From NCBI RefSeq assembly GCF_013408655.1, contig NZ_JACCBP010000001.1, forward strand, positions 2,108,001-2,172,000: a DNA stretch of 64,000 nucleotides, given 5' to 3'. Below are positions 25,741 to 34,475 of the stretch, in pieces; position 1 is the first letter of the stretch; each line of letters starts with the position of its first letter. The position numbers and the translations under genes were made by a program. This stretch comes from Pigmentiphaga litoralis. GTDB lineage: Bacteria; Pseudomonadota; Gammaproteobacteria; Burkholderiales; Burkholderiaceae_B. The notes under the pieces were generated by a model. It was not told where the DNA came from. It worked only from the letters and a program-made list of their open reading frames with translations, and did not search any database.

Positions 25741-28700
25741 TCAGTCCGCGCCGATAATCGCCCGGATCCGGTCGGCCATCACGTCGACCGCGAACGGCTT
25801 GGTCAGCACCTGCATGCCGTGCGCCAGATGGCCGTTGCCGACCACGGAATTTTCCGCATAGCCGGTAATGAACAGCACCTTGAGCTCGGGCCGCGACACA
25901 CGCGCCGCATCCGCCATCTGCCGGCCGTTCATGCCGCCCGGCAGGCCCACGTCGGAGATCAGCAGGTCGATCCGCGCGTCCGACTGCAGGATCCGCAACC
26001 CTGACGGGCCATCGTCGGCTTCGATGGCGGTGTAGCCCAGCTCATCCAGGATGTCGGCGACGAGCATGCGCACGGTCGGCTCGTCATCCACCACCAGCAC
26101 GGTCTCGCCCTGCTCCGCCCGCGGCAACTCGGCAGGCGCGGGCAGGGGCTCGACCACTTCGCCTTCCCCCTGATGACGCGGCAGGTAGATGCACACGGTC
26201 GTGCCCTGCCCCACCTCCGAATAGATCCGCACCTGGCCGCCCGACTGGTGCGCAAAGCCATAGATCATGGACAGCCCGAGGCCCGTCCCGGCGCCGATCG
26301 GCTTGGTGGTAAAGAACGGTTCGAACACCCGCGCAATCACCTCGGGCGTCATGCCGGTGCCGGTATCCGTCACGCACAGCGACAGGTACTGCCCGTCCGG
26401 AATCGTGTGGTGATCGGCCGTCCATCGGTCCAGCCACTTGTTGGCGGTCTCGATGGTGATCCGTCCGCCATCGGGCATGGCGTCCCGCGCGTTGATGCAC
26501 AGGTTCAGCAGTGCATTTTCCAGCTGGGACCCATCGACCAGGGCGGGCCACAGACCGGCCGCGCCAACGGTTTCCAGTTCGATCGACGGGCCGATGGTGC
26601 GGCGGATCAGTTCTTCCATGCCAAAGACCAGGCGATTCACGTCCGTCGGCTTCGGGTCCAGCGTCTGCCGGCGCGAAAAAGCCAGCAGCCGATGCGTCAA
26701 GGCCGCGGCGCGGCGCGCGGCGCCCTGGGCGGCCGCCATGTAGCGATCCACGTCGTTGAACCGGCCCTGGGCCAGGCGCACCTGCGTCAATTCCAGGCTG
26801 CCCGAAATGCCGGCCAGCAGGTTGTTGAAATCGTGCGCCAGCCCGCCGGTCAGTTGACCGACCGCTTCCATCTTCTGCGCCTGGCGCAGCGACGCCTCGG
26901 CCACCTTGAGCGCCTCGGCCCGTTCATAGTCCAGCGTCACATCGCGCCCGACCGCGTTGACCACACCCTGGTCCAGCCGGGTCGACCACGAAATCCACCG
27001 GTAGCTGCCATCTTTGTGCAGGTACCGGTTGTCGAAGCGCCGGTAAGGACGCCCCTCGCCCGACGCCCGGGTATCCGGATCGGCACGATGCCGGTCGTCG
27101 GGGTGGATGAAGTCGAAAATGTCCTGGCCGAGCAGTTCATCATCGCGCCATCCCAACACTTCGGTCCAGGCGGGATTGACGGCGGTAATGGTGCCGCTCG
27201 CCTCGCACCGCAGCATGATGTCCGACGACAATTCCCACAGGCTGTTGCGGTCGCGAGTGCGTTCGACGACCCGATGCTCCAGGGTTTCATTCAACGCCTG
27301 CAAGGCCAGTTCGATCTGCTTGCGTGTGGTGATGTCGCGGGACACGGACAGCAGCTTTTCAGGACGGCCCTCGGCGTCGAGGATGGGTGTGACCTGCACA
27401 TCCCACCACTTGGGCGTGCCGGCCAGGGTGTCGGCCGCGCCCTGGAAACGAAAGCTCATGCCGTCGCGGGCGGCGGCGACCGCGGCGATCGCATCGTGAT
27501 GCCCTTCGCCCTTCCAGAGATCGGGCCAGGGCTTGCCGCGTATCGTTTCGAATTCGCTGACCTCCATGACGCGCTGCCCGCCTTCGCTCATGAACACGAT
27601 GCACGCGTCCAGATCCAGCACCTTGATGCAGTCATCGCTGCTGGCCAATACGCGGCGATTGAACTCCTCGCTATCGCGCAGCCGCGTTTCGGCCTGCCGC
27701 CGCTGCGTCACATCTTCAAAAACGCCGATCACGCGTTCGATCCTGCCGTCGGCCGCGGCGGAGACATCGCTCAGGCTGCGTACGAGACGGATCGGTGCGC
27801 CCGGCGCGCGCACGCGGTATTCGATATCCCGCTGTCCGACGACGCGTGACGCCATGCTCGTTTCCGCATCGACCGACGGCCGGTCCGCCGGCTCGATCCG
27901 GTCGATGATCTTTTGCGCATCCAGGCGTTCGTCGGGCGAAAACCCGAAGATATCGCGGGCCCGCTGATCAAACCGGGTTTCGCCGGTCAGAAAATTCCAC
28001 TCGAACGCGCCGAGCCGGGCAATCGCCAGCGCCGCTTCCAGACGGCGTTCACTGTGCTGCAACAGCGTGTGGGTCCCCATGCGCACCACCGATGCCCACA
28101 GGCGTTCGGCCACCTGTTCCGCCAATGCCAGCTCGTCAGGAGACCAGATACGCCTTGCACTGGAATGCACGGCCAGCACGGCCATCAACCGGCCATCTTT
28201 GAACACCGGCACATTGACCAGCGCCGCGACGCCCACGCTTTCGAATGCGGGCAACGCTTCAGGCCCGCACGACCTGGGGTCGCTGTGGATGTCTGCGATG
28301 GCCACTGTGCGCCCTGCCCGAAGCTCGCGGATAAATGCCGGACCGAACGCGTCCACCGCAAACTGTCCGCGGATGGGCTCGAAGTGGCCGTCGTTCCAGT
28401 CCGACTTGACGTCGACGTGCTCGCCCGACGCATCGAATTCGCCATAGGCCACCTGGCCGACGCCCAGCCGCCGTCCCAGCAATTCTGCTGCCGCGCGGAT
28501 GCAGGCGTCGGCATCGAACCGGTCACGCAGGCGTTCTTCCAGCGCCAGCAGGAAGGCCTTGGCATCGGCGTCGGCACGGATCTCGGCTTCGGCAACGACG
28601 CGGTCGGTCGTCTCGACACCCTGGTTGAACAGACCGACGATGCTGCCGTCTTCGCCGCGGATCGGGGCGGCGCTGAAGTCCCACCAGGTGGTTTCGGCCT

Positions 28701-29097
28701 TCCCCCGCCGCAGGATTGGCAAAGGAACGCGCGTCTGCGAGAACCCTTGGCCGGTTTGCAGGCATTGCAGGAACGGGGGCGACACCTGCGTCCAGGCATC
28801 GCCCCAGACGCAGGCAACTGGCGCGCCCAGGGCGGCCGGGTGACGATCGGCCATCGAATCGATATACGCATCGTTGTAGAACATGCGCAGATCGGGTCCC
28901 CAGAGCACCGTGCCCAGCATGGGCGAGTTCAGGCAGACCGAGATCATCGAACGCAGGGATTGCGGCCAGGCCGCCGGATCGCCAAGGGGCGACGCGGCCC
29001 AGTCGAAGGCGCGCATGCGGGCTCCCATTTCACCGCCGCCGGACAGGAAGGCAAGGCGCTCGTCCGGCAGAGCTTGGGGCGGTACGGGGTGGGGCAT
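25741..29097 (-). CDS. Hybrid sensor histidine kinase, PAS-GAF-PAS-PAS-PAS-HisKA-HATPase-REC (1118 aa)
   Basis: Soluble multi-sensor kinase without membrane segments. In order: PAS-like (to ~170), GAF (~185-345, begins LLALEERLRDRFDADACIRAA), three PAS domains (~355-475, ~480-600, ~620-740), HisKA with the phosphoacceptor in LAHDFNN (~768), HATPase with N (NLCINARDA), DTGTGM and GTGLGLSM boxes, and a C-terminal receiver with Asp in LLISDVGLPG, Thr in FITGY and Lys in TKPF. ATG 29097 is preferred over a GTG 12 bases upstream. No response regulator or HPt gene is next to it, so it is an orphan. Many PAS/GAF domains suggest sensing of light, redox or a ligand, but no chromophore Cys is identified. 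Confidence 0.9.
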   Translation of the reverse strand: MPHPVPPQALPDERLAFLSGGGEMGARMRAFDWAASPLGDPAAWPQSLRSMISVCLNSPMLGTVLWGPDLRMFYNDAYIDSMADRHPAALGAPVACVWGDAWTQVSPPFLQCLQTGQGFSQTRVPLPILRRGKAETTWWDFSAAPIRGEDGSIVGLFNQGVETTDRVVAEAEIRADADAKAFLLALEERLRDRFDADACIRAAAELLGRRLGVGQVAYGEFDASGEHVDVKSDWNDGHFEPIRGQFAVDAFGPAFIRELRAGRTVAIADIHSDPRSCGPEALPAFESVGVAALVNVPVFKDGRLMAVLAVHSSARRIWSPDELALAEQVAERLWASVVRMGTHTLLQHSERRLEAALAIARLGAFEWNFLTGETRFDQRARDIFGFSPDERLDAQKIIDRIEPADRPSVDAETSMASRVVGQRDIEYRVRAPGAPIRLVRSLSDVSAAADGRIERVIGVFEDVTQRRQAETRLRDSEEFNRRVLASSDDCIKVLDLDACIVFMSEGGQRVMEVSEFETIRGKPWPDLWKGEGHHDAIAAVAAARDGMSFRFQGAADTLAGTPKWWDVQVTPILDAEGRPEKLLSVSRDITTRKQIELALQALNETLEHRVVERTRDRNSLWELSSDIMLRCEASGTITAVNPAWTEVLGWRDDELLGQDIFDFIHPDDRHRADPDTRASGEGRPYRRFDNRYLHKDGSYRWISWSTRLDQGVVNAVGRDVTLDYERAEALKVAEASLRQAQKMEAVGQLTGGLAHDFNNLLAGISGSLELTQVRLAQGRFNDVDRYMAAAQGAARRAAALTHRLLAFSRRQTLDPKPTDVNRLVFGMEELIRRTIGPSIELETVGAAGLWPALVDGSQLENALLNLCINARDAMPDGGRITIETANKWLDRWTADHHTIPDGQYLSLCVTDTGTGMTPEVIARVFEPFFTTKPIGAGTGLGLSMIYGFAHQSGGQVRIYSEVGQGTTVCIYLPRHQGEGEVVEPLPAPAELPRAEQGETVLVVDDEPTVRMLVADILDELGYTAIEADDGPSGLRILQSDARIDLLISDVGLPGGMNGRQMADAARVSRPELKVLFITGYAENSVVGNGHLAHGMQVLTKPFAVDVMADRIRAIIGAD

Positions 29098-29186
29098 GAG
29101 AGGGCACAACGGGTTGCGGGGGTACTGCGGGGCCCGCAGATGGTAGCAGGGTTCCGGCCGCTGGCTCGACAGTAGCCGGGTACTCC

Positions 29187-29612
29187 CTAGTCGGACGTGC
29201 CAGGTCCTTCGTCACGCTCGGGCAAACCGGCGATCGCCGTGATCTCGACCCGCATGTCGGGATGCGGCAGGGCCAGCACCGCGACGCACGTGCGCGTCGG
29301 CGTCACCACCTGCGGCGGGAACCACCGGTTATAGGCCTCGTTGAAGGCGGCGAAATCCGCCATGTCGACCAGGTAGCAGGTCATGGCCACGCAGCGCCCT
29401 ACCGACGATCCGTGCGGCCGCAGCGCCGTGTCGATCTTCTGCAAGATGACATCGGTCTGCGCGCCCACGTCATAAGTTTTGGCACCCGCCGGGCCCACGG
29501 TCACGCCGGCCACGCCGTCCGCAAGACGTGCGGTCGTACCCGAGACATACAGCTGCTGCCCGCTGCGGCGGACATCGGAATAATTGGCGAGCGGTGCGGG
29601 AGCTGGGGTCAT
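29187..29612 (-). CDS. RidA/YjgF family protein (141 aa)
   Basis: Second Rid-superfamily gene of the window. Seen: LYVSGTTARLADG near residue 25, IDTALRPHGSSVGRCVAMTCYLVDMADFAAFNEAYNRWF around residue 65, and TRTCVAVLALPHPDMRVEITAIA at the C-terminus, where TRT supplies the Arg expected in catalytic RidA. It lies 34 bases after the GntR gene and probably shares its transcript. It may remove reactive enamines or amino-sugar acid intermediates in the neighbouring pathway. Confidence 0.85.
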   Translation of the reverse strand: MTPAPAPLANYSDVRRSGQQLYVSGTTARLADGVAGVTVGPAGAKTYDVGAQTDVILQKIDTALRPHGSSVGRCVAMTCYLVDMADFAAFNEAYNRWFPPQVVTPTRTCVAVLALPHPDMRVEITAIAGLPERDEGPGTSD

Positions 29613-29646
29613 GAAGGCCTCGAAAAGACAACGGCGTGGTGAGCGG

Positions 29647-30351
29647 TCAACGCAGATACGTCGCATAGCGCGACCGGATCGCGTCCAGATGCGACAGCGT
29701 ACCCGACAGGTGCCCGCGCACGCACGCTTCGGCCTTGACCGGATCACCCGCCGCGATCGCGTCCACGATCGCCACATGGTCGCGCACCACGGCCTTGGTC
29801 TTGCCCGCGATGGGCAGATGCAGCCGCCGCAGACGATCCAGGTGACCGCTTTGGCGCCGCACCAGGTGGAACAGGTCCGGCACCCTGGCCGCCTCGTACA
29901 AGGTGCGGTGGAAGGCCTGGTCCAGCACCGTGAACTCGGCATAGTTGTCGTCGTCAACGACCGTGCGCATGCGCCGGATGTTTGCGCGCAAAGTGTCCAC
30001 CAGCGCGGGGTCGGCCGATTCGGCAAGCGCGCGCGCCACTTCCAGCTCGATCGACTGCCGCAGAAAATGCGCCTGCTGCGCCAGCGCGATATCGATAGGA
30101 CTGACACGCGTGGCGTGCTGCGGAAAGATGTCGACCAGCCCTTCTTCGCTCAGGCGCATCAACGCATCCCGCACCGGCGTCTGGCTGATGCCGTACTGCG
30201 TGGCAAGGTCCACACGCGACAGCACGGTGCCCGGGGGCAGCGCCATCGCGATGATCTGGTCGCGCATGTGCTCGAACACCTGCGGCGCCGCCTGGCGGGT
30301 GCGGTCGAACAAGAATCGTTGCACCGGAACATTGGGGAGAGTCGCTTCCAT
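29647..30351 (-). CDS. GntR family (FadR/FCD) transcriptional regulator (234 aa)
   Basis: Winged HTH (VFEHMRDQIIAMALPPGTVLSRVDLATQYGISQTPVRDALMRL) and an FCD domain with acidic/His metal-ligand pattern (D and H residues in LDQAFHRTLYEAA and HVAIVDAI). It is divergent from the sugar-acid dehydratase operon with 120 bases between starts and a perfect 18-base palindrome in the gap. The usual role of this arrangement is repression relieved by a sugar acid or its keto-deoxy derivative. Confidence 0.9.
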   Translation of the reverse strand: MEATLPNVPVQRFLFDRTRQAAPQVFEHMRDQIIAMALPPGTVLSRVDLATQYGISQTPVRDALMRLSEEGLVDIFPQHATRVSPIDIALAQQAHFLRQSIELEVARALAESADPALVDTLRANIRRMRTVVDDDNYAEFTVLDQAFHRTLYEAARVPDLFHLVRRQSGHLDRLRRLHLPIAGKTKAVVRDHVAIVDAIAAGDPVKAEACVRGHLSGTLSHLDAIRSRYATYLR

Positions 30352-30357
30352 GGGCCG

Positions 30358-30403
30358 AGTTTACCCCAGGGACTCCTGCGTTGACGCACTAATATATTAG
30401 TGC
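30358..30403. promoter_or_regulatory. Operator palindrome and promoter of the dehydratase operon
   Basis: GCACTAATATATTAGTGC (30386-30403) is a perfect 18-base palindrome. It is AT-rich in a GC-rich genome and lies midway between divergent GntR and dehydratase genes, so it is the best operator candidate for the GntR protein. The plus strand also has GTTTACCCC (TTTACC at 30360-30365), then 27 bases, then TATATT (30393-30398) inside the palindrome, the same spacing as at two other operons of the window. Confidence 0.65.
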
Positions 30404-30471
30404 TTCAATGCAGTCCAGCGGGCCACAGAGCACCGCGCCTGCCCTGCAGTCGACAACAACGGTACGAGACA

Positions 30472-32211
30472 ATGACCCGCCCCAGAAAAACTCCCGACAC
30501 CTTGCGCAGCGCGCGCTGGTTCGCACCAGACGACCTTCGTTCCTCCGGCCATCGTTCCCGCATCATGCAGATGGGCTATTCGCCCGAAGAATGGCTGGAC
30601 CGGCCGATCATTGCGATCATCAATACCTGGTCCGACCTCAACCCGTGCCATGCCCACTTCAAGCAACGCGTCGACGACGTCAAGCGCGGCGTGCTGCAGG
30701 CAGGCGGCTTTCCGGTCGAACTGCCTGCGATCTCGCTGTCGGAAAGCGCGGTCAAGCCGACAACGATGCTGTATCGGAACCTGCTGGCGATCGAAACCGA
30801 AGAACTGATTCGATCGCATCCGATCGACGGCGCGGTGCTGATGGGCGGCTGTGACAAGACCACCCCCGGACTGCTGATGGGCGCCACCAGCGCCAACGTA
30901 CCGGCCATCTATGTGCCCGCGGGGCCGATGCTGCGCGGCAACTGGAAAGGCCAGGTGCTCGGCTCGGGCTCCGACGCCTGGAAGTTCTGGGATGAACGCC
31001 GCGCGGGCAAGCTCAGCCAGGCCGAATGGATCGGCATCGAAGGCGGCATTGCGCGCAGCCACGGCACCTGCATGACCATGGGCACCGCCAGCACCATGAC
31101 GGCGATCGCCGAGTCCATCGGCATGACCTTGCCCGGCGCATCGTCCATCCCGGCGGCGGACGCGGGCCATATCCGCATGTGTTCCGAAGCCGGCCGCCGC
31201 ATCGTTTCCATGGTCTGGGAAGACCTGGTCCCGTCCTGCATCCAGACACGTCCGGCGTACGAAAACGCGATCGCGGTGGCAATGGCGATGGGGTGCTCGA
31301 CCAACGCCATCATCCACCTGATCGCCATGGCCCGGCGCGCCGGCAACGACATCGGGCTGGAGGACTTCGATGCCGCCAGCCGCCACGTGCCGGTCATTGC
31401 CAACATCCGGCCCAGCGGCGACACCTATCTGATGGAAGATTTCTTTTACGCAGGCGGGCTGCCCGGGCTGATGAGCCGGATCGGCGACAAGCTTCATCTG
31501 GACGCGCTGACCGTGACGGGCCGCAGTCTTGGCGACAACATCGAAGGCGCCCAGGTCTACAACGACGACGTCATTCGCACGCAGGCCACCGCGCTTTACA
31601 AGGAAGGCGCCCTGGCCGTGCTGCGGGGAAACATTGCACCGGGCGGCTGCGTCATCAAACCCAGCGCCTGCGACCCGCGCTTCTTCAAACACACCGGCCC
31701 TGCTCTGGTCTTCGATGACTATCCATCGATGAAGGAAGCGGTGGAACGCGACGACCTGGAGGTGACCGCCGATCACGTCCTGATCCTGCGCAACGCCGGC
31801 CCCCAGGGCGGCCCCGGCATGCCTGAGTGGGGCATGTTGCCCATCCCGAAAAAACTGGTGCGGCAAGGCGTGCGGGACATGCTCCGGATGTCGGACGCGC
31901 GCATGAGCGGCACGAGCTATGGCGCCTGCATCCTGCATGTGACACCCGAGTCCTACATCGGCGGGCCGTTCGCCCTGGTGCGCACGGGCGATCTGATTTC
32001 CGTCGATATCGACCGCCGCAGCATCCATCTCGATGTGCCCGATGACGAACTCGCCCGGCGGCAAGCCGAGTGGGTGCCGCCCCCGCCCCGTTTCGAACGT
32101 GGCTACGGGTGGATGTTTACCCGTCACATCCGACAGGCCAATGACGGCTGTGATTTCGATTTTCTGCAGACGGATTTCGGTGCGCCGATTGGCGAGCCGA
32201 ACATTTTTTGA
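30472..32211 (+). CDS. IlvD/Edd family sugar-acid dehydratase (579 aa)
   Basis: [2Fe-2S]-type dehydratase related to L-arabinonate and D-xylonate dehydratases: removes water from an aldonic acid to give a 2-keto-3-deoxy acid. Cluster ligands expected for the family are Cys59 (NPCH), Cys127 (GGCDKT) and Cys200 (HGTC). Length (579) equals that of L-arabinonate dehydratase and differs from IlvD (~560) and Edd (~605). The ATG at 30472 matches the family N-terminus; a frame opening earlier would lie over the operator. It is first in an operon with a RraA-like gene and a Bug receptor. Confidence 0.9.
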   Translation: MTRPRKTPDTLRSARWFAPDDLRSSGHRSRIMQMGYSPEEWLDRPIIAIINTWSDLNPCHAHFKQRVDDVKRGVLQAGGFPVELPAISLSESAVKPTTMLYRNLLAIETEELIRSHPIDGAVLMGGCDKTTPGLLMGATSANVPAIYVPAGPMLRGNWKGQVLGSGSDAWKFWDERRAGKLSQAEWIGIEGGIARSHGTCMTMGTASTMTAIAESIGMTLPGASSIPAADAGHIRMCSEAGRRIVSMVWEDLVPSCIQTRPAYENAIAVAMAMGCSTNAIIHLIAMARRAGNDIGLEDFDAASRHVPVIANIRPSGDTYLMEDFFYAGGLPGLMSRIGDKLHLDALTVTGRSLGDNIEGAQVYNDDVIRTQATALYKEGALAVLRGNIAPGGCVIKPSACDPRFFKHTGPALVFDDYPSMKEAVERDDLEVTADHVLILRNAGPQGGPGMPEWGMLPIPKKLVRQGVRDMLRMSDARMSGTSYGACILHVTPESYIGGPFALVRTGDLISVDIDRRSIHLDVPDDELARRQAEWVPPPPRFERGYGWMFTRHIRQANDGCDFDFLQTDFGAPIGEPNIF

Positions 32212-32279
32212 CTGCGTTCTGACCGGCTCACCTGTCTGGCGGCCGCGCTGCCCTCTTGTTTCCTTCCTTTGGATCTGCC

Positions 32280-32999
32280 ATGCCGACTCTCGAACCGCGT
32301 ACCCGCGACATGCTCCGGACGGTCAGCACCGCCACGCTTTGCACCGCCTTGTTCAAGCGCGGCCTGCGCAACCAGTTCATCCAGGACGTCCGCCCGCTGA
32401 ACCCCTCGGCGCCCACTATGGTCGGCGAGGCCTACACCCTGCGCTACATCCCGGCGCGCGAAGACATCAACACCCTTGCCGTCTTCAATGATGCGTCCCA
32501 CCCGCAACGGCAGGCCGTCGAAACCTGCCCGCCCGGCGCGGTGCTGGTGATCGACAGCCGCAAGGACGCCCGCGCCGCGTCGGCCGGATCGATCCTTGTG
32601 GCGCGCCTGATGCAGCGCGGCGCGGCCGGCATCGTGACCGACGGCGGCTTTCGTGACTCCCCCGACATTGCGCGCTACGCCATGCCGGCCTACCACCGCC
32701 GTCCGTCGGCACCCACCAACCTGACCTTGCATCAGGCCATCGACATCAACGTGCCGATCGGCTGCGGCGACGTCGCCGTGTTCCCCGGAGACGTGGTCGT
32801 GGGGGATGCCGAAGGCGTCGTGATCATTCCAGCCGGCATCGCCAACGAGATCGCCGCCGAAGCCGTCGAGATGACGGCCTTCGAAGATTTCGTGACCGAA
32901 GAGGTCTTGAAGGGCCGATCCATTATCGGCCTCTATCCGCCCACGCACGATCAGTCCCGGGCCGACTTCGCCGCATGGCGCGAGGCGCGTCAGCGCTGA
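32280..32999 (+). CDS. RraA-like / HMG-aldolase-type protein (239 aa)
   Basis: RraA/dimethylmenaquinone-methyltransferase fold. In this family the GFRD signature (here DGGFRDSPD, near residue 122) binds the divalent metal in aldolases that split 4-hydroxy-4-methyl-2-oxoglutarate or decarboxylate oxaloacetate. Catabolic context, 68 bases after a sugar-acid dehydratase, favours a lyase over RNase E regulation. ATG 32280 has no other in-frame ATG before it. The reaction is not proven. Confidence 0.82.
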   Translation: MPTLEPRTRDMLRTVSTATLCTALFKRGLRNQFIQDVRPLNPSAPTMVGEAYTLRYIPAREDINTLAVFNDASHPQRQAVETCPPGAVLVIDSRKDARAASAGSILVARLMQRGAAGIVTDGGFRDSPDIARYAMPAYHRRPSAPTNLTLHQAIDINVPIGCGDVAVFPGDVVVGDAEGVVIIPAGIANEIAAEAVEMTAFEDFVTEEVLKGRSIIGLYPPTHDQSRADFAAWREARQR

Positions 33000-33083
33000 A
33001 GGTTGACGATCGGCGTTTGCCAGTCCGCAGATCCACCCACAAGCACAACAGATCGGCCTTGATGCCGGTCACCAGGAGACACC

Positions 33084-34235
33084 ATGCCCGACCACTGCCA
33101 GGACCAAGACCAAGACCAAGACCAAGACCAAGACCAGCATCCGCAACCGCTCCAGCAACTGCAACAGCAGCTCCAACTCCAGCAACAGCACCAGCACCAG
33201 CACCAGCACCAGCACGAGCACGAGCAGCACTACCACCACCCGCCCCGCCGGCTGCCTTCACGTGCGTGGCACGCGATCACCTTCGTGGCGGTGTGCGCCG
33301 CCCTGCCCCTGCACGCAGCGCTTGCGCAAGACGCGTGGCCAAACCGGCCTATCAACTGGGTCGTGCCGTTCGCGCCGGGCGGATCGACCGACGTCGTCGC
33401 ACGCACGCTGGGCCAGGAGATGTCCAAGTCGTTGGGCCAACCCGTCATCATCGAAAATCGGCCGGGCGCAGCCGGTGGCGTCGGCGCCGCCTACGTGGCC
33501 CGCGCCAAGCCCGATGGCTACACCCTGTTCGGCGGCACCATCAGCACGCACGCCATCAACGCGAGCCTGTACAAGAACCTGAGCTACGACCCGGTCAAGG
33601 ACTTTGCGCCGGTCAGCCTGATCGCCTATGTGCCGAACGTGCTCATGGTGGATGCCAAGCTGCCTATCCATTCAGTGCAGGAACTGATCGCGTACGCCAA
33701 GGCGCAGCCCGGCAAGCTGACGTTCGCGTCGTCGGGCGCGGGCACGTCGACCCACCTGGCAGGGGAACTGTTTGCCGACACCATCCAGGTGCCGATGACC
33801 CACGTTCCCTACAAGGGCAGCCCGCAAGCCTTGCAGGACGTCGTCGCCGGCCTGGTGCCTTTCCTGTTCGATCAATTGACCGCGGGCGAAGCGATGATCA
33901 AGGCCGGCCGGCTGCGCGCCCTGGCCGTCACGTCTCCCAAACGGTCCGCATTGGCGCCCAACGTGCCGACCATGGCCGAAGCCGGCCTGCCCAATTTCGA
34001 GATGGTGTCCTGGCAGGCGCTGTACGCGCCACAGGGCACCCCGCCCAACGTTGTGCAACGCCTGAATGCGGAAGTGGTGAAGGCACTGCAGAATCCCGAA
34101 GTCCGCCAGAAGATGACGCAGCAGCTTGGCATGGAAGTCGTGGGCAGCACCCCGGCCGAACTGCAGGCGTTCATGGCCAAGGAAATCCCGCGCTGGGCGG
34201 AACTGGTGCAGAAGTCGGGGGCCACCGCCAACTGA
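33084..34235 (+). CDS. Bug family periplasmic receptor with Gln/His/Asp-rich N-terminal extension (383 aa)
   Basis: Tripartite-tricarboxylate-type solute receptor (TctC/Bug fold). The core is normal: WVVPFAPGGSTDVVAR, VIIENRPGAAGGVGA, THVPYKGSPQALQDVVAG. The first ~54 residues are unusual: a (DQ)5 tract encoded by five GACCAA hexamers, Leu/Gln clusters, then (HQ)4 HEHE encoded by CACCAG/CACGAG hexamers. A hydrophobic signal segment (TFVAVCAALPLHAALA) follows. AGGAG five bases before ATG 33084 supports this start; no other good in-frame start codon precedes the signal core. Downstream of the dehydratase and RraA genes, it likely binds the sugar acid or a related carboxylate. Confidence 0.85.
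   Translation: MPDHCQDQDQDQDQDQDQHPQPLQQLQQQLQLQQQHQHQHQHQHEHEQHYHHPPRRLPSRAWHAITFVAVCAALPLHAALAQDAWPNRPINWVVPFAPGGSTDVVARTLGQEMSKSLGQPVIIENRPGAAGGVGAAYVARAKPDGYTLFGGTISTHAINASLYKNLSYDPVKDFAPVSLIAYVPNVLMVDAKLPIHSVQELIAYAKAQPGKLTFASSGAGTSTHLAGELFADTIQVPMTHVPYKGSPQALQDVVAGLVPFLFDQLTAGEAMIKAGRLRALAVTSPKRSALAPNVPTMAEAGLPNFEMVSWQALYAPQGTPPNVVQRLNAEVVKALQNPEVRQKMTQQLGMEVVGSTPAELQAFMAKEIPRWAELVQKSGATAN
33102..33224. repeat. Hexanucleotide repeats coding for the DQ and HQ tracts
   Basis: GACCAA is repeated five times plus one variant (33102-33137), then CACCAG four times followed by two CACGAG (33189-33224). Because units are six bases, changes in copy number would lengthen or shorten the protein without shifting the frame. 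Confidence 0.85.
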
Positions 34236-34244
34236 TGATGATGG

Positions 34245-34380
34245 CTGCGCGGTGCGGGGTGCAGGGATGCGGGCCGTAGGAATGCGCAATGCAGCATGCA
34301 GCATGCGGGCCCGGATGCCGGCTGCTGGCTGCGGGCAGTAGGGATGCGGGCCGCAGCAATGCAGGATGCGGTCCACACCG
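34245..34380. repeat. Imperfect repeats of GGATGCGGGCCG / AATGCAGCATGC type
   Basis: The 240-base gap between the Bug gene and the porin gene contains two imperfect copies of a ~40-base block (around 34263 and 34338) built of GATGCGGGCC and AATGCAGCA/GCATGC units, often in GCATGC palindromes. No open frame with family resemblance is seen. It could fold into several alternative hairpins between the converging genes; no clear terminator is visible. Confidence 0.6.
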
Positions 34381-34475
34381 ATGCTGCAACGAAACGCCAA
34401 CGTCACGGCCGCCGCACCAGCCGACACGGCAGGCGCCGCAACCGACACGGCCTACGCCGCGTCGGCCATCCCGCA

